DNA of 64,000 bases from Ruficoccus amylovorans. Its GTDB lineage: Bacteria; Verrucomicrobiota; Verrucomicrobiia; Opitutales; Cerasicoccaceae. Position numbers and translations under genes: made by a program. The notes beneath the pieces were generated by a model. That model did no database searches, was not told where the DNA came from, and was given only the letters and a program-made list of their open reading frames with translations. Below are positions 1 to 8,948 of this stretch, piece by piece (the first letter of the stretch is position 1; each line of letters begins with the position of its first letter). Location of the stretch: contig NZ_JACHVB010000014.1 in NCBI RefSeq assembly GCF_014230085.1, positions 186,001-250,000 on the forward strand, given 5' to 3'.

Positions 1-2
1 GC

Positions 3-365
3 CTGTCCTTCAAGAGCCAAAACCCGCTCGTCTTCGACGAGTCGGAATTTCCGATCAAGGCTTCGGTCAAAGGTTTTACGCTAAACGGTGTCACCAATGG
101 CGCGAAGATCGAGTCGGCGGACATCTCCGGGCCGCGCGAGGTGACGGTTACACTCGACAAGGCTCCCGAAGGCAAGGACATGACCCTGCGTTACGCCTAT
201 CGCCCCCGGGAGCGTGGGATCGACGAGGACATCAAGGAAGTGCCGGACTGGGCGATCTCGAACGGAGCCCTGCGCGAAGACTGGTCGCGCCCGTCACGCT
301 TCGTTCCCGGCAAGAACATTTACAAATGGGTACCGGCTTTCGAGTGCAGCCTTGGCCAGGGTTGA
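3..365 (+). CDS. C-terminal fragment of an unidentified, probably secreted, protein
   Basis: The reading frame is open from the left edge and stops at 363-365, so only the last 120 residues are visible and the start lies outside the window. The fragment is rich in beta-strand-like stretches (EVTVTLDKAPEGKDMTLRYAY) and ends in NIYKWVPAFECSLGQG. A strand reading LRYAY followed by a short loop and a 'NGALREDW' segment is reminiscent of the last beta-sandwich strands of SGNH-type esterases and related polysaccharide-degrading enzymes, but this is only an impression and I do not assign a family. It lies upstream of, and on the same strand as, the sulfatase/GH30/GH35 genes, so it may be another member of that cluster. 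Confidence 0.6.
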   Translation: MSFKSQNPLVFDESEFPIKASVKGFTLNGVTNGAKIESADISGPREVTVTLDKAPEGKDMTLRYAYRPRERGIDEDIKEVPDWAISNGALREDWSRPSRFVPGKNIYKWVPAFECSLGQG

Positions 366-671
366 GCAAGTAGCTCGATAACGCTAAATTTCCATCCTGA
401 TTATAAATGGTGAAAGCTGTTGGCAGTGAATGTCCTGCATGGGGTGTTGCGCCCCCCGCTACCGGGGCAAATCGGTGGGCGTCACGTTATCGCGTGACTA
501 GACCCGTCAGGGATTTGCTGTTATACCTATCTTCAGAACTTCGCCTGACTTTTGGCTCGATGCTTTTCTCGCGTTATCCAAGTAGATTTCTCTTACCGCC
601 TGCGGCTGAAACGGCTGCGGCGAATACGCGAGGATGCTTCGTTCCCATTCAGGCATAATCCACTTTATTCT
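366..671. other. 306-nt spacer with short hairpins upstream of the sulfatase
   Basis: No convincing gene. The stretch holds a G/C hairpin around 437-470 (GGGG...CCCC arms) and a perfect 6-bp stem GTCACG/CGTGAC at 481-486 and 493-498 with a TTATCG loop. An open frame in the sulfatase frame extends back to 552 but encodes an Arg-rich stretch (residues 1-40) in front of a good signal peptide, so it is read as untranslated leader. I compared it by eye with common riboswitch cores (TPP, SAM, cobalamin, c-di-GMP, fluoride) and saw no match. Confidence 0.4.
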
Positions 672-2009
672 GTGAAAACTTTACGACTGTTAACGGGACT
701 ACTGGCGAGTCAGGTACTTTTTCTGCCCTTTGCCCAAGCCGGAAAGGCGGAAACAACGGGCGCGGCAAAGGCACCGCCAAACATCCTGATGATCCTGGTC
801 GATGACCTGGGCTACGCCGACCTGACCTGCTACGGGAGCGACCTGTATCAGACGCCCAACGTCGATGCCTTCGCCCAGGAGAGCATCCGCTTCACCAACG
901 CCTACACTGCGGCTCCGATCTGCTCGCCGACCCGGGCCTCCATCGTGACCGGCAAGCACCCGGCCCGGCTTCACCTGACGGACTGGATTCCCGGCCACAA
1001 GCACGAGAACACCAAGCTGCTCGTCCCCGACTGGCAAAAGTCCCTTCCCAAGACGGAGAAGACCATCGGCAACCTGCTGCGCGAGCAGGGCTACGCCACC
1101 GCGTGGTTCGGGAAGTGGCACCTGCACGGGGCCACGCAGGACTTCGGGTTCGATGCGGGTGAGCAGGACTGGGCCCTGAACGAAGGCAAGAGCCAGAACG
1201 ACCCCAAGGGCGTTTTCCAGCTCACCGAACAGGCACTCGACTTCATTAACCACACCGGCGACAAGCCGTTCTTTGTCTGCGTTTCCCACTACACCGTGCA
1301 CACGCCGGTGCGTTTTAACAACGATGTCAAAAAGAAATACGACGCGCTTGTTACTCCGGAGAACAAGCAGCAGAACACCCGCTACGCGGCTATGGTTGAG
1401 GCGATGGACGACAGCATCGGCCTGCTGCTGGAAGGTCTGGAAAAGTCGGGCAAGGCCGGCAACACCATCGTGATTTTCTACTCCGACAACGGCGGACTGG
1501 AAAAGCTGACCAGCAACGCCCCCATGCGCGCCGGTAAGGCCACTCTCTACGAGGGCGGCATTCGCGTGCCGATGATCGTGCGCATGCCCGATGGTGCGGG
1601 CGCTGGCACCGTCAGCGACGAGATCGTTACCAGCACGGACCTGTTGCCGACTTTTTTGGACATTGCAGGAGCCCCGGAAAAATCGCCCGCCGATGTCGAT
1701 GGAGTCAGCCTGCTTTCGATGTGGAGCAAGGGTGAGGAACTGGACCGTGAGGAGATTTACTGGCACTACCCGCATTACCACATCACCAATCCGGCCGGTG
1801 CCGTCCGCAAGGACAACTACAAGCTGATCGAGTACTTCGAGGACGGAAAGCTTGAGCTGTACGACCTGGAGATAGACCCGTCCGAGACGAAAAATCTCGC
1901 CGACAAGATGCCTGAAAAAACTCAGGAGCTGCTAAACGACTTGCGCGTGTGGCGCGAGGAAGTCGGCGCTCAGATGATGTCGGCCAATCCGAATTACGTA
2001 GAGAAATGA
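672..2009 (+). CDS. Secreted Cys-type sulfatase (S1 family)
   Basis: A 445-residue arylsulfatase-fold hydrolase expected to remove sulfate esters from a polysaccharide in the periplasm or outside the cell. The GTG at 672 is chosen because it opens directly onto a signal peptide (MKTLRLLTGLLASQVLFLPF, then AQA); the upstream part of the frame is Arg-rich and unlike a leader. Metal ligands are visible as DD at 44-45 (LVDDLGY). The signature CSPTRAS has Cys84, the residue converted to formylglycine by a maturase; no maturase gene is in this window. GKWHLHG and SDNGG follow in the usual order. Its stop overlaps the start of the GH30 gene (ATGA), so the two are translationally coupled. No clear Shine-Dalgarno sequence precedes the GTG. 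Substrate is inferred only from the neighbouring galactan enzymes. Confidence 0.9.
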   Translation: MKTLRLLTGLLASQVLFLPFAQAGKAETTGAAKAPPNILMILVDDLGYADLTCYGSDLYQTPNVDAFAQESIRFTNAYTAAPICSPTRASIVTGKHPARLHLTDWIPGHKHENTKLLVPDWQKSLPKTEKTIGNLLREQGYATAWFGKWHLHGATQDFGFDAGEQDWALNEGKSQNDPKGVFQLTEQALDFINHTGDKPFFVCVSHYTVHTPVRFNNDVKKKYDALVTPENKQQNTRYAAMVEAMDDSIGLLLEGLEKSGKAGNTIVIFYSDNGGLEKLTSNAPMRAGKATLYEGGIRVPMIVRMPDGAGAGTVSDEIVTSTDLLPTFLDIAGAPEKSPADVDGVSLLSMWSKGEELDREEIYWHYPHYHITNPAGAVRKDNYKLIEYFEDGKLELYDLEIDPSETKNLADKMPEKTQELLNDLRVWREEVGAQMMSANPNYVEK

Positions 2010-3610
2010 AGCTGCGGATTGTCAGCATTAGCGCCTGGCTCATCGGCCTGGTGCTCGGAAGCAACGCCCATAGCGAAGCGATCAACGTGACTGTGGACTT
2101 CGGTCAACGGCTCCAGATGATCGACAATATCGGCTCTTCGACCGGCATGCACGGCGATTACATCGCCCGTGAGTGGGACCAGAGCGTTGTCGATCAAATC
2201 GCGGATCTACTTTTCAGCCAAGAGCTTGACGACAAGGGGCAGCCGAAGGGGATCGGGCTTTCATCCTTTCGCATGCAGATCGGAGCCGGAGCCAGCGGCG
2301 ACGAGAGCGGCATCAGCCGCGTCTGGCGACGCACGGATTGCTTCCTGCGTCCGGACGGCTCCTACGATTGGGAAGGGCAGGGGATTGGCACCACTTACTG
2401 GCGGCGCAAGTGCGAGGAGTACGGCATCGCGACCACCATCGGATACCTGAACTCTCCGCCGGTTTATTTCACGGAGAATGGCTACTCCTTCAAGACCGAG
2501 GAGACCTTTACCTCCAATCTCAAGCCGGAGCACTACGGCGACTACGCGTCGTTTCTGGCCGAGGTGGCGGCGTACTACCAGCGGATCGGACTGCCCTTTG
2601 AGTACATCAGCCCGGTCAACGAGCCGCAGCACTCCTGGCTCGATGTCCCCGGCAAGGCGAAGCAGGAGGGCACGCCCTGGACCAACTCCCAGATCGCGCA
2701 ACTGCTTCGCCTGACGGACAAGGTTTATCAGGACAAAGGCGTTTCGACCCGGCTGCTGATCCCCGAGTCGGCCAGCTACGACGCGCTGGTCAAGTACCGC
2801 GAGGGCAAGGAGTCCGCCGCGGCCAGCGACCAACTCGCCGCCTTCTGGGACAAGGACAGCCCCGACTACGTGGGCAACCTCGCCGCGGTGAGCAAGATTG
2901 TCGCCGGGCACGCTTATTTTTCCGATCAGAGCGTCAACGCCATTGTACGTACACGGCGTGATTTGAGGACGGCGATTGAGGATTGCAAAGATTCGCTCAT
3001 CCTGTGGCAGACCGAGTACAGCCTGCTGGGCGACCGCTACTCGGCCGAGGTCCCCCGCGACTCGGTGGACGAGATGCGGGCCGCGCTGCTGCTGGCCCGG
3101 GTCATCCACGCCGACTTCACCATCGCCGAGGCGAGCGCCTGGCAGTGGTGGTCCTCGACCGAGCCGGACATGTTCCGCGTGCCGCGCTTCGCGCTTATCG
3201 TCTCCAGTCGCGACGGGGAGGAGAGCTTCCGCGCGACCAAGCTTCTCTGGGCTCTCGGGCAGTACAGCCGCTTCGTCCGGCCCGGTATGCAGCGCATTGG
3301 CGTGAGTTCGGAGGAGTCCGTCAACGAGCAGCTTCAGACGGTTATGGCCTCGGCTTTTTACGATGAGAAATTGGGCGAGCTGGTGATGGTCCTGATCAAC
3401 TTCAGCGAAGAGAAGCAGGACGTGAACCTTAATGTAAAGGGTCGTCCGGCAACCTCCGGAGCGACAACGGTTGCCGGTTATCGCACGACTGCCACAGAGA
3501 ATATGGCCCCGGTCAAGATCGACAGTGGCACGATTAAAATGCCCGCCAAGAGCATTATTACGATTGTGTCTTCGCCCACGCTTTCCTCCCAAATGGTGAG
3601 AAACAACTAG
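2006..3610 (+). CDS. GH30-family glycoside hydrolase (endo-beta-1,6-galactanase-like)
   Basis: A 534-residue secreted clan GH-A hydrolase. The start at 2006 overlaps the sulfatase stop and gives a signal peptide (MKLRIVSISAWLIGLVLGS, then NAHS). The catalytic pair expected for family 30 can be read directly: acid/base Glu206 in ISPVNEPQ and nucleophile Glu337 in LWQTEYSLL. The N-terminal segment (DFGQRLQMIDNIGSSTG) matches the GH30 opening, and the C-terminal 100 residues look like the beta-sandwich that packs against the barrel in this family. Similar proteins are annotated as endo-beta-1,6-galactanases, which fits the beta-galactosidase next door, but GH30 also covers xylanases, glucanases and fucosidases, so exact specificity is inference. 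The GH35 gene follows after 10 nt. Confidence 0.85.
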   Translation: MKLRIVSISAWLIGLVLGSNAHSEAINVTVDFGQRLQMIDNIGSSTGMHGDYIAREWDQSVVDQIADLLFSQELDDKGQPKGIGLSSFRMQIGAGASGDESGISRVWRRTDCFLRPDGSYDWEGQGIGTTYWRRKCEEYGIATTIGYLNSPPVYFTENGYSFKTEETFTSNLKPEHYGDYASFLAEVAAYYQRIGLPFEYISPVNEPQHSWLDVPGKAKQEGTPWTNSQIAQLLRLTDKVYQDKGVSTRLLIPESASYDALVKYREGKESAAASDQLAAFWDKDSPDYVGNLAAVSKIVAGHAYFSDQSVNAIVRTRRDLRTAIEDCKDSLILWQTEYSLLGDRYSAEVPRDSVDEMRAALLLARVIHADFTIAEASAWQWWSSTEPDMFRVPRFALIVSSRDGEESFRATKLLWALGQYSRFVRPGMQRIGVSSEESVNEQLQTVMASAFYDEKLGELVMVLINFSEEKQDVNLNVKGRPATSGATTVAGYRTTATENMAPVKIDSGTIKMPAKSIITIVSSPTLSSQMVRNN

Positions 3611-3620
3611 AGTTTGAAAC

Positions 3621-6041
3621 ATGCAGAAAACCCTGCCCCTTTTGTGTCTGCTGACTATGGCCGCGCTACGCTGTGGTGCTGCGTCCGATGAGACGAACCG
3701 CACCCTGCCCCTGCCCCCGCGGGCGAATCCGCCCGGCCAGGCGCAGCCGGTTTTCGGGGCGGGCGAGGGGAGCTTCACCTTTGACGGTGAACCAGCGGTC
3801 ATCATTTCGGGTTCGGTGCACTACGCCCGTGTGCCTCGCGAGTATTGGCGCGACCGTATCCGCAAGGCCAAGGCGATGGGCTTCAACTGCATTGGCACCT
3901 ATATCTTCTGGAACGCGCACGAGAAAAAGCCGGGCGAGTTCGACTTCAGCGGCAACCTCGACATCGCGGAGTTCGTCCGCGTCTGCCAGGAAGAGGGCAT
4001 GTGGGTCATCGTGCGTCCGGGTCCCTATGTCTGCGCGGAGTGGACGCTGGGCGGCATCCCGCCGTGGCTCCTGGCCGAGCCGGACCTGGATATCCGCACA
4101 AACGACCCTCGCTTCCTGGAGGCGACCGGGCGCTACTTCAAGGCGGTCGGCGAGCAGTTGAAAGACCTGCAGGTCACGCACGGCGGACCGATCATTCAGG
4201 TGCAGGTCGAGAACGAGTACGGGCAGTTCGGTCGCCCCGGCAACGCCGATGACATCGCCTACAACCAGGCCATCTACGACCTGCTGCGCGAAGGCGGGTT
4301 CGACACCATGTTCATCCGCTGCGACTGGCCTGTGGAGGAAACCATTTCAACTGCTGACATTGACGGGGTTTACACGACGATGAACTTCGGCGGCAGCGCG
4401 GACAAGGCCTTCGGCTTTTTCGAGGAAAAATACCCCGGCATGCCGATGATGTGCGGCGAGTACTGGGTCGGCTGGTTCGACCACTGGGGCGCTAAGCACC
4501 ACACCAAGGCGCTGGCCCCCTTTATCAAGGAGATCGACTGGATGCTCGACAATGGCGTGTCCTTCAACGTGTACATGCTCCACGGCGGGACGAACTTCGG
4601 CTTCAACTCCGGGGCCAACTGGTCTTCCGGCCAGTACAGCGCTGACACCACCAGCTACGATTACGACGCGCCCATTGATGAGCTCGGCGGCATCACCGAA
4701 AAGTTTTACACCTTCCGCGACACGATTTCCAAGTACCTCCCCGAGGGCTACGAGATCCCCGACGCGCCCGAGCCGCTGCCCCGCATGGCCATCCCGGCTT
4801 TCGATTTGCGGGAGCAGGCCGCCTTCCAGCAGTTGATGCCGCCCCCGCTCCATGTGGAGGAGTTGCCCACGCTCGAATCCATCGGGCAGACGCAGGGGCT
4901 GACGCTTTTCCGCACCACGATCGACATCCCCCGAGCCGGGAAATACAAGCTCGCCTTCAGCGCGCTCAAGGACCGTGCCATCGTCATTGTCAACGATCAG
5001 CGCGTGGCCACGCTTGACCGCCGGATGCGTCAGGACAGCACGATGCTGGAGCTTCCCGCCGGGAAGGCCGAGCTGGAAGTCCTGCTTGAGAATATGGGCT
5101 ACCTGAACTACTCGCGTGAGATGATGCAGGACCGAAAGGGCCTGGGCGAGGTCACGCTCGACGGCGAGAAGGTCACGGGCTGGGACATCTATCCGGTGCC
5201 GCTGGAACTGGCCGACGTGGCCTCACTGGAGTTCGGTCCGGTGCCGGTGGGCGACAGCGTACTGCCTGTTTTCTTCCGCGGCACCTTCGAGGTCGATCAG
5301 CCCGCCGACACGCTGCTCGACATGAGCGGCTGGGGCAAGGGCATGGTCTGGGTGAACGGGGTCAACCTCGGACGCTTCTGGGACATCGGCCCGCAAAAGA
5401 CGCTCTACCTGCCCGGGCCGTGGATGCGCAAGGGCGAGAACGAAATCATCGTCATGGACATCGAGCCGACCGGCAAGACCACTATAAGCGGCGTGACCGA
5501 GCCGATCTACGCACTCAAGGTTGACAAATCGCTGGCCTACTCGCGCAAGCCCGGTGAGACGCTCCGGCTCTCCCCGAAACAACTGGTGGCCGAGGGTGCC
5601 TTCGCCAACGGCGATGTGGCCGAGACGGTTGACTTCGGGCGCGAGGTGCAGGCCCGCTATGTTTGTATCGAGGCGCTCAACTCCTATTCGAACGACAACC
5701 ACGCCGCCATCGCCGAGATCCACCTGATCGACGGGGAGGGTAAGTGGCTGGACCGCGACGGCTGGAAGGTCATTTACGCCGACAGCGAGGAGATCATTGC
5801 CGAGCCTTCACCGGCCTCGAATATCATCGACAACCAGCCCGTCACGTATTGGCACACCCGCTACGCCGGGGACGAGGGCGAGACACCCTTCCCGCACCAG
5901 ATCGTGATCGATCTGGGCGAAGTCCAGACCATCCGCGCACTTCGCTACCTGCCGCGCAACGGTGCCAACCCGGGCAAGGTGAAGGATTACCGGATTTACA
6001 CTGACCAGGCTCTTTTCAAGGGACTCAAAGGCAAGGGCTGA
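3621..6041 (+). CDS. GH35 beta-galactosidase with C-terminal carbohydrate-binding-like domain
   Basis: An 806-residue exo-acting beta-galactosidase with a signal peptide (MQKTLPLLCLLTMAALRCGA). The family 35 barrel begins near residue 50 (FTFDGEPAVIISGSVHYAR). The acid/base is Glu199 in VENEYG and the nucleophile Glu280 in CGEYWVGW; GGTNFGF follows. Beta-sandwich domains occupy roughly 395-640. Residues about 670-806 resemble an F5/8 type C (discoidin) domain (YWHTRYAGDE, IVIDLGEVQTIRALRYLPR), which may hold the enzyme on the polysaccharide. Expected job: release of terminal galactose from oligosaccharides produced by the GH30 enzyme and desulfated by the sulfatase. It follows GH30 by 10 nt and precedes the symporter by 30 nt, consistent with one operon. 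No strong Shine-Dalgarno sequence. Confidence 0.92.
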   Translation: MQKTLPLLCLLTMAALRCGAASDETNRTLPLPPRANPPGQAQPVFGAGEGSFTFDGEPAVIISGSVHYARVPREYWRDRIRKAKAMGFNCIGTYIFWNAHEKKPGEFDFSGNLDIAEFVRVCQEEGMWVIVRPGPYVCAEWTLGGIPPWLLAEPDLDIRTNDPRFLEATGRYFKAVGEQLKDLQVTHGGPIIQVQVENEYGQFGRPGNADDIAYNQAIYDLLREGGFDTMFIRCDWPVEETISTADIDGVYTTMNFGGSADKAFGFFEEKYPGMPMMCGEYWVGWFDHWGAKHHTKALAPFIKEIDWMLDNGVSFNVYMLHGGTNFGFNSGANWSSGQYSADTTSYDYDAPIDELGGITEKFYTFRDTISKYLPEGYEIPDAPEPLPRMAIPAFDLREQAAFQQLMPPPLHVEELPTLESIGQTQGLTLFRTTIDIPRAGKYKLAFSALKDRAIVIVNDQRVATLDRRMRQDSTMLELPAGKAELEVLLENMGYLNYSREMMQDRKGLGEVTLDGEKVTGWDIYPVPLELADVASLEFGPVPVGDSVLPVFFRGTFEVDQPADTLLDMSGWGKGMVWVNGVNLGRFWDIGPQKTLYLPGPWMRKGENEIIVMDIEPTGKTTISGVTEPIYALKVDKSLAYSRKPGETLRLSPKQLVAEGAFANGDVAETVDFGREVQARYVCIEALNSYSNDNHAAIAEIHLIDGEGKWLDRDGWKVIYADSEEIIAEPSPASNIIDNQPVTYWHTRYAGDEGETPFPHQIVIDLGEVQTIRALRYLPRNGANPGKVKDYRIYTDQALFKGLKGKG

Positions 6042-6071
6042 TGGGCGGGTTATTTTTAATAGAAAATACAT

Positions 6072-8045
6072 ATGAATATTCTCGAGGTTGCCCTGTTTGT
6101 TATTGCGATTACCAGCGTCATTGGCTTGGGGATCTGGAAAAGCCGAGACGAAAATACCCAAGGCGAGAATGGCGCGGCGGACTACTTTCTGGCCGGCCGC
6201 GGTCTGACCTGGTGGCTGGTCGGCTTCTCGCTCATTGCGGCCAATATCTCCACAGAGCAGTTCGTGGGGATGTCCGGTTCCTCCGCCAACTGGCTGGGCA
6301 TGGCCATCGCCTCCTACGAGTGGATGGCGGCGATCACCCTGGTCTTTGTCGCTTTCTGGTTCCTGCCGCGCTTTTTGCGTTCAGGCCTGTACACGATTCC
6401 GGAGTTTCTCCAGTACCGCTTCGACGGTGTGGCCCGTTTGTCCATGGCTATCCCGGCCGTGGTGACGCTAGTCTTTGTCACCACCTCGTCGGTGATTTTC
6501 TCGGGCGGTAAATTCGTCTCCGAGTACTACAACACCGTTCCTGTCCTGAACAACCTGACCGCGGTCTGTTGGATCATCGCGATCTTTGCGGCGGTCTATG
6601 TCTTCGTTGGCGGTCTGAAAGCCTGCGCCTGGACGGACCTCATCTGGGGCGGGGCGCTCATCCTGGGCGGTGTAATCGTGATGGTGCTGGCTTTTGGCGA
6701 GCTTTCCGAGCGCAACCCCGAGGAGCTCGTGCAGACCAAGATGGAGAACTCGGCAGCCACGGTGGAGGATCTGCGCGACGCCAATGCCTGGGAGCGCTTT
6801 ATGCTGCTCAACGACGGCGTCGAGGGCGAAGCGGTGGCCAAGAACGGCCCCAACGGCACTGGCGGCAAGGTCCACATGGTCCGGCCCAAGGAGGATTCCG
6901 ACCTGCCCTGGACGGCTCTCATCATCGGCCTGTGGATCCCGAACTTTTTCTACTGGGGGCTGAACCAGTACATCGTGCAGCGCACGCTCGGCTCGAAATC
7001 GTTGGCCGAGGGGCAGAAGGGGATTATCTTCGCCGCGAGCCTGAAGTTGCTTATCCCGTTTCTCGTGGTGATCCCGGGGATACTGGCCTACAATTTGTTT
7101 CGGGAGGACCTGCACGCCGGTGCGATGCAGCAGAACGATGCGCTCATCGCCTCGCTCCAGCCGCATCAGGTGGTGCAGGTCGATCCGGAATTCGTGCGCC
7201 TCAAGCCGGAGGTGGCGATGGAACTGTACTCGCATAACGCCGCCGCCTCGGGGGACTCGACTGCCATTTTAAAAAGCGACATGCCTCCCTTTGAGCTGGC
7301 CGCCGCGATCAACGGCCTGGCCTCCGAGCGCGTGGCCCTTGGCGGTGAATTGGCCGGGACGATGAAGGGCTGCGACTACGACGCCGCCTTCCCTGTGCTC
7401 GTGCGTAATCTGATCAAGCCATACCCGCTGGTCTCGTGGTTTATCCTCGCGGCGCTGGCCGGGGCTGTTATCAGCTCGCTGGCCTCGATGCTCAACTCTG
7501 CCTCGACCATCGCGACGATGGACCTGTACGCGAAGTTCAGCGGAGAGAAATCGCCGCAAAAGCTGGTCAAGGTCGGTCGTATCTTCGTCGTGATCTTTGT
7601 CATCCTGGCGGCGATTGTAGCTCCGCTGCTGAACAATTTCACCAGCATCTTCGCCTTCATTCAGGAGTTTCAGGGCTTTATCTCGCCCGGTATTCTGGCG
7701 GTCTTCATCCTTGGGTTCTTCTCGCCGCGCACGCCGCGTTACTTCGGGGCGGTGGGCATCGGGATCAACATCGTGGCCTACGGCGCGCTGAAGTCCTTCC
7801 TCGGTCCGTGGATTGCCAAGCACGGCTGGTGGTACGCCGACCAGATCGCCTTCCTCGACCGCATGGCGATCTGTTTCTTTATCGTGCTGCTGGCCGGGCT
7901 GATCCTGACAGTCATCCGTCCGATGCGCGAGCCGGTGTCCATGCCCGTGAACGACCAGATCGAGCTGAAAGACTCCAAGGGGGCGAAATTCGCCGGGGTC
8001 ATCGTCCTCATCGCGACGGTCGCACTCTACGTGATCTTCTGGTGA
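6072..8045 (+). CDS. Sodium:solute symporter (SSS/SGLT family)
   Basis: A 657-residue inner-membrane transporter that couples sodium entry to uptake of a small solute, here probably a monosaccharide released by the neighbouring hydrolases. Hydrophobic helices begin at residue 3 (ILEVALFVIAITSVIGLGIW); the SSS-type segments ADYFLAGRGLTWWLVGFSLIAANIS and FNP-like WIPNFFYWGLNQYIVQR are visible. It is longer than many relatives because of two hydrophilic insertions, about residues 213-275 and 345-445. The start ATG has no evident ribosome binding site. It closes the polysaccharide cluster; no terminator-like hairpin with a T-run follows in the next 200 nt. Confidence 0.88.
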   Translation: MNILEVALFVIAITSVIGLGIWKSRDENTQGENGAADYFLAGRGLTWWLVGFSLIAANISTEQFVGMSGSSANWLGMAIASYEWMAAITLVFVAFWFLPRFLRSGLYTIPEFLQYRFDGVARLSMAIPAVVTLVFVTTSSVIFSGGKFVSEYYNTVPVLNNLTAVCWIIAIFAAVYVFVGGLKACAWTDLIWGGALILGGVIVMVLAFGELSERNPEELVQTKMENSAATVEDLRDANAWERFMLLNDGVEGEAVAKNGPNGTGGKVHMVRPKEDSDLPWTALIIGLWIPNFFYWGLNQYIVQRTLGSKSLAEGQKGIIFAASLKLLIPFLVVIPGILAYNLFREDLHAGAMQQNDALIASLQPHQVVQVDPEFVRLKPEVAMELYSHNAAASGDSTAILKSDMPPFELAAAINGLASERVALGGELAGTMKGCDYDAAFPVLVRNLIKPYPLVSWFILAALAGAVISSLASMLNSASTIATMDLYAKFSGEKSPQKLVKVGRIFVVIFVILAAIVAPLLNNFTSIFAFIQEFQGFISPGILAVFILGFFSPRTPRYFGAVGIGINIVAYGALKSFLGPWIAKHGWWYADQIAFLDRMAICFFIVLLAGLILTVIRPMREPVSMPVNDQIELKDSKGAKFAGVIVLIATVALYVIFW

Positions 8046-8253
8046 GGCCGTTCGAGTCTGGTGCGGGCTTCAACAGCTTCAGCAACAACTGGGGCAGCCT
8101 GACCCAGCGCGACCATCGGGCAGTGGGTCGTTGTTCCTGAATCGGCCCAATTGGCCGGTGTGATAGCCCTGGGAGTGCTGCTGATCGTCTTCACCCGTTG
8201 ATTTACGGTTGGGGGGTTGCGATTTCGGCTAAGGCAATTATCTATAGGTGAAA

Positions 8254-8670
8254 ATGAAAAGCGTTCCCCTTGCACCTAATCTTGAAACCGAGGGCATGAT
8301 GTACTTTGCCCGCATGCTCGACAAAATCCGTAAAAAAGCTTCCGGCGAACTACGGGAAGATTTCGTGCCGCGTATGGGGGAGGGCTTCGATGCTCTTTGC
8401 TGTGGCTTCCTGCGTGTGGATTATCCTACGCTGACCGAGCGCGTACTGGCTGGCGGTACCGACGAGGAGATCCTCCAGTGGTGCTTTGACGAGGGCCGAA
8501 AACTGGACACGAGCGATCTCATGATCTGGAACAATTACCTGCAAAAAGTCGGCTGGCGCGATTTCGCCTCCGAGCGCCTGAAGGAGTTCAAGGAGGAAGG
8601 CGGCTTCGCGGACCGTGACGACATCGACACGATCTTCGCCTTCATGGATGCGGACGAAGGCCGCAGCTAA
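8254..8670 (+). CDS. DUF5069 domain protein
   Basis: A 138-residue soluble protein of unknown function. The pattern near the N-terminus (MMYFARMLDKIRKKASGEL) followed by a helical core with WCFDEGRK and WNNYLQKVGWRD fits the DUF5069 family as I remember it. The ATG at 8254 is preferred over the GTG six bases upstream because AGGTG lies at a normal distance before it. No signal peptide or membrane segment. It converges on tamA, with a strong two-way hairpin between them, and has no obvious functional link with either side. Confidence 0.7.
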   Translation: MKSVPLAPNLETEGMMYFARMLDKIRKKASGELREDFVPRMGEGFDALCCGFLRVDYPTLTERVLAGGTDEEILQWCFDEGRKLDTSDLMIWNNYLQKVGWRDFASERLKEFKEEGGFADRDDIDTIFAFMDADEGRS

Positions 8671-8690
8671 GGCCACCTTCTAAAATCAGG

Positions 8691-8777
8691 GATTTAACAG
8701 GAAGGCCGGAAAGAACGCGAAGTCGGTCGGGAGGCATGCCACGCCGTCTTCACTTCCCGTCCTTCCCGGTTTTATCA
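8691..8777. repeat. Palindromic intergenic repeat, family A (copy 1)
   Basis: Left arm 8691-8713 begins GATTTAACAGGAAGGCC and continues GGAAAG; the right arm near 8757-8777 (CCTTCCCGGTTTTATC) is a degenerate reverse complement. The same left arm occurs at 21591 and 45517, and the right-arm form at 16839, so this is a dispersed element. It sits just after the DUF5069 stop codon. Confidence 0.8.
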
Positions 8778-8864
8778 TTTCAACTGCCAAACGGCACAAT
8801 ACCGCTTCTCTCAACACGTCGAAGGCTGTCGTTCTTGCGAAGGAACGCAGTTCCGTCTCAAACG

Positions 8865-8932
8865 TTTTTTGGGGAGAGCGCGAGAGGGTGTTTTTTTTCA
8901 AAAAACACCCTCTCGCATACCCCTCAAAAAAC
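8865..8932. terminator. Strong bidirectional hairpin terminator between DUF5069 gene and tamA
   Basis: Core perfect 16-bp stem: 8881-8896 (CGAGAGGGTGTTTTTT) pairs with 8900-8915 across a 3-nt TTC loop. An outer set of pairing bases (TTTTTTGGGG on the left, CCCCTCAAAAAA on the right) extends it. The A/T tracts inside and outside the stem give a T-run on both strands, which suits the convergent gene pair. Confidence 0.85.
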
Positions 8933-8948
8933 TGAAAGCGAAAGGACG

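Noticed and set aside
552-671. Sulfatase start at 552
   Set aside because: The first 40 residues would be Arg-rich and would bury the signal peptide that begins at the GTG at 672.
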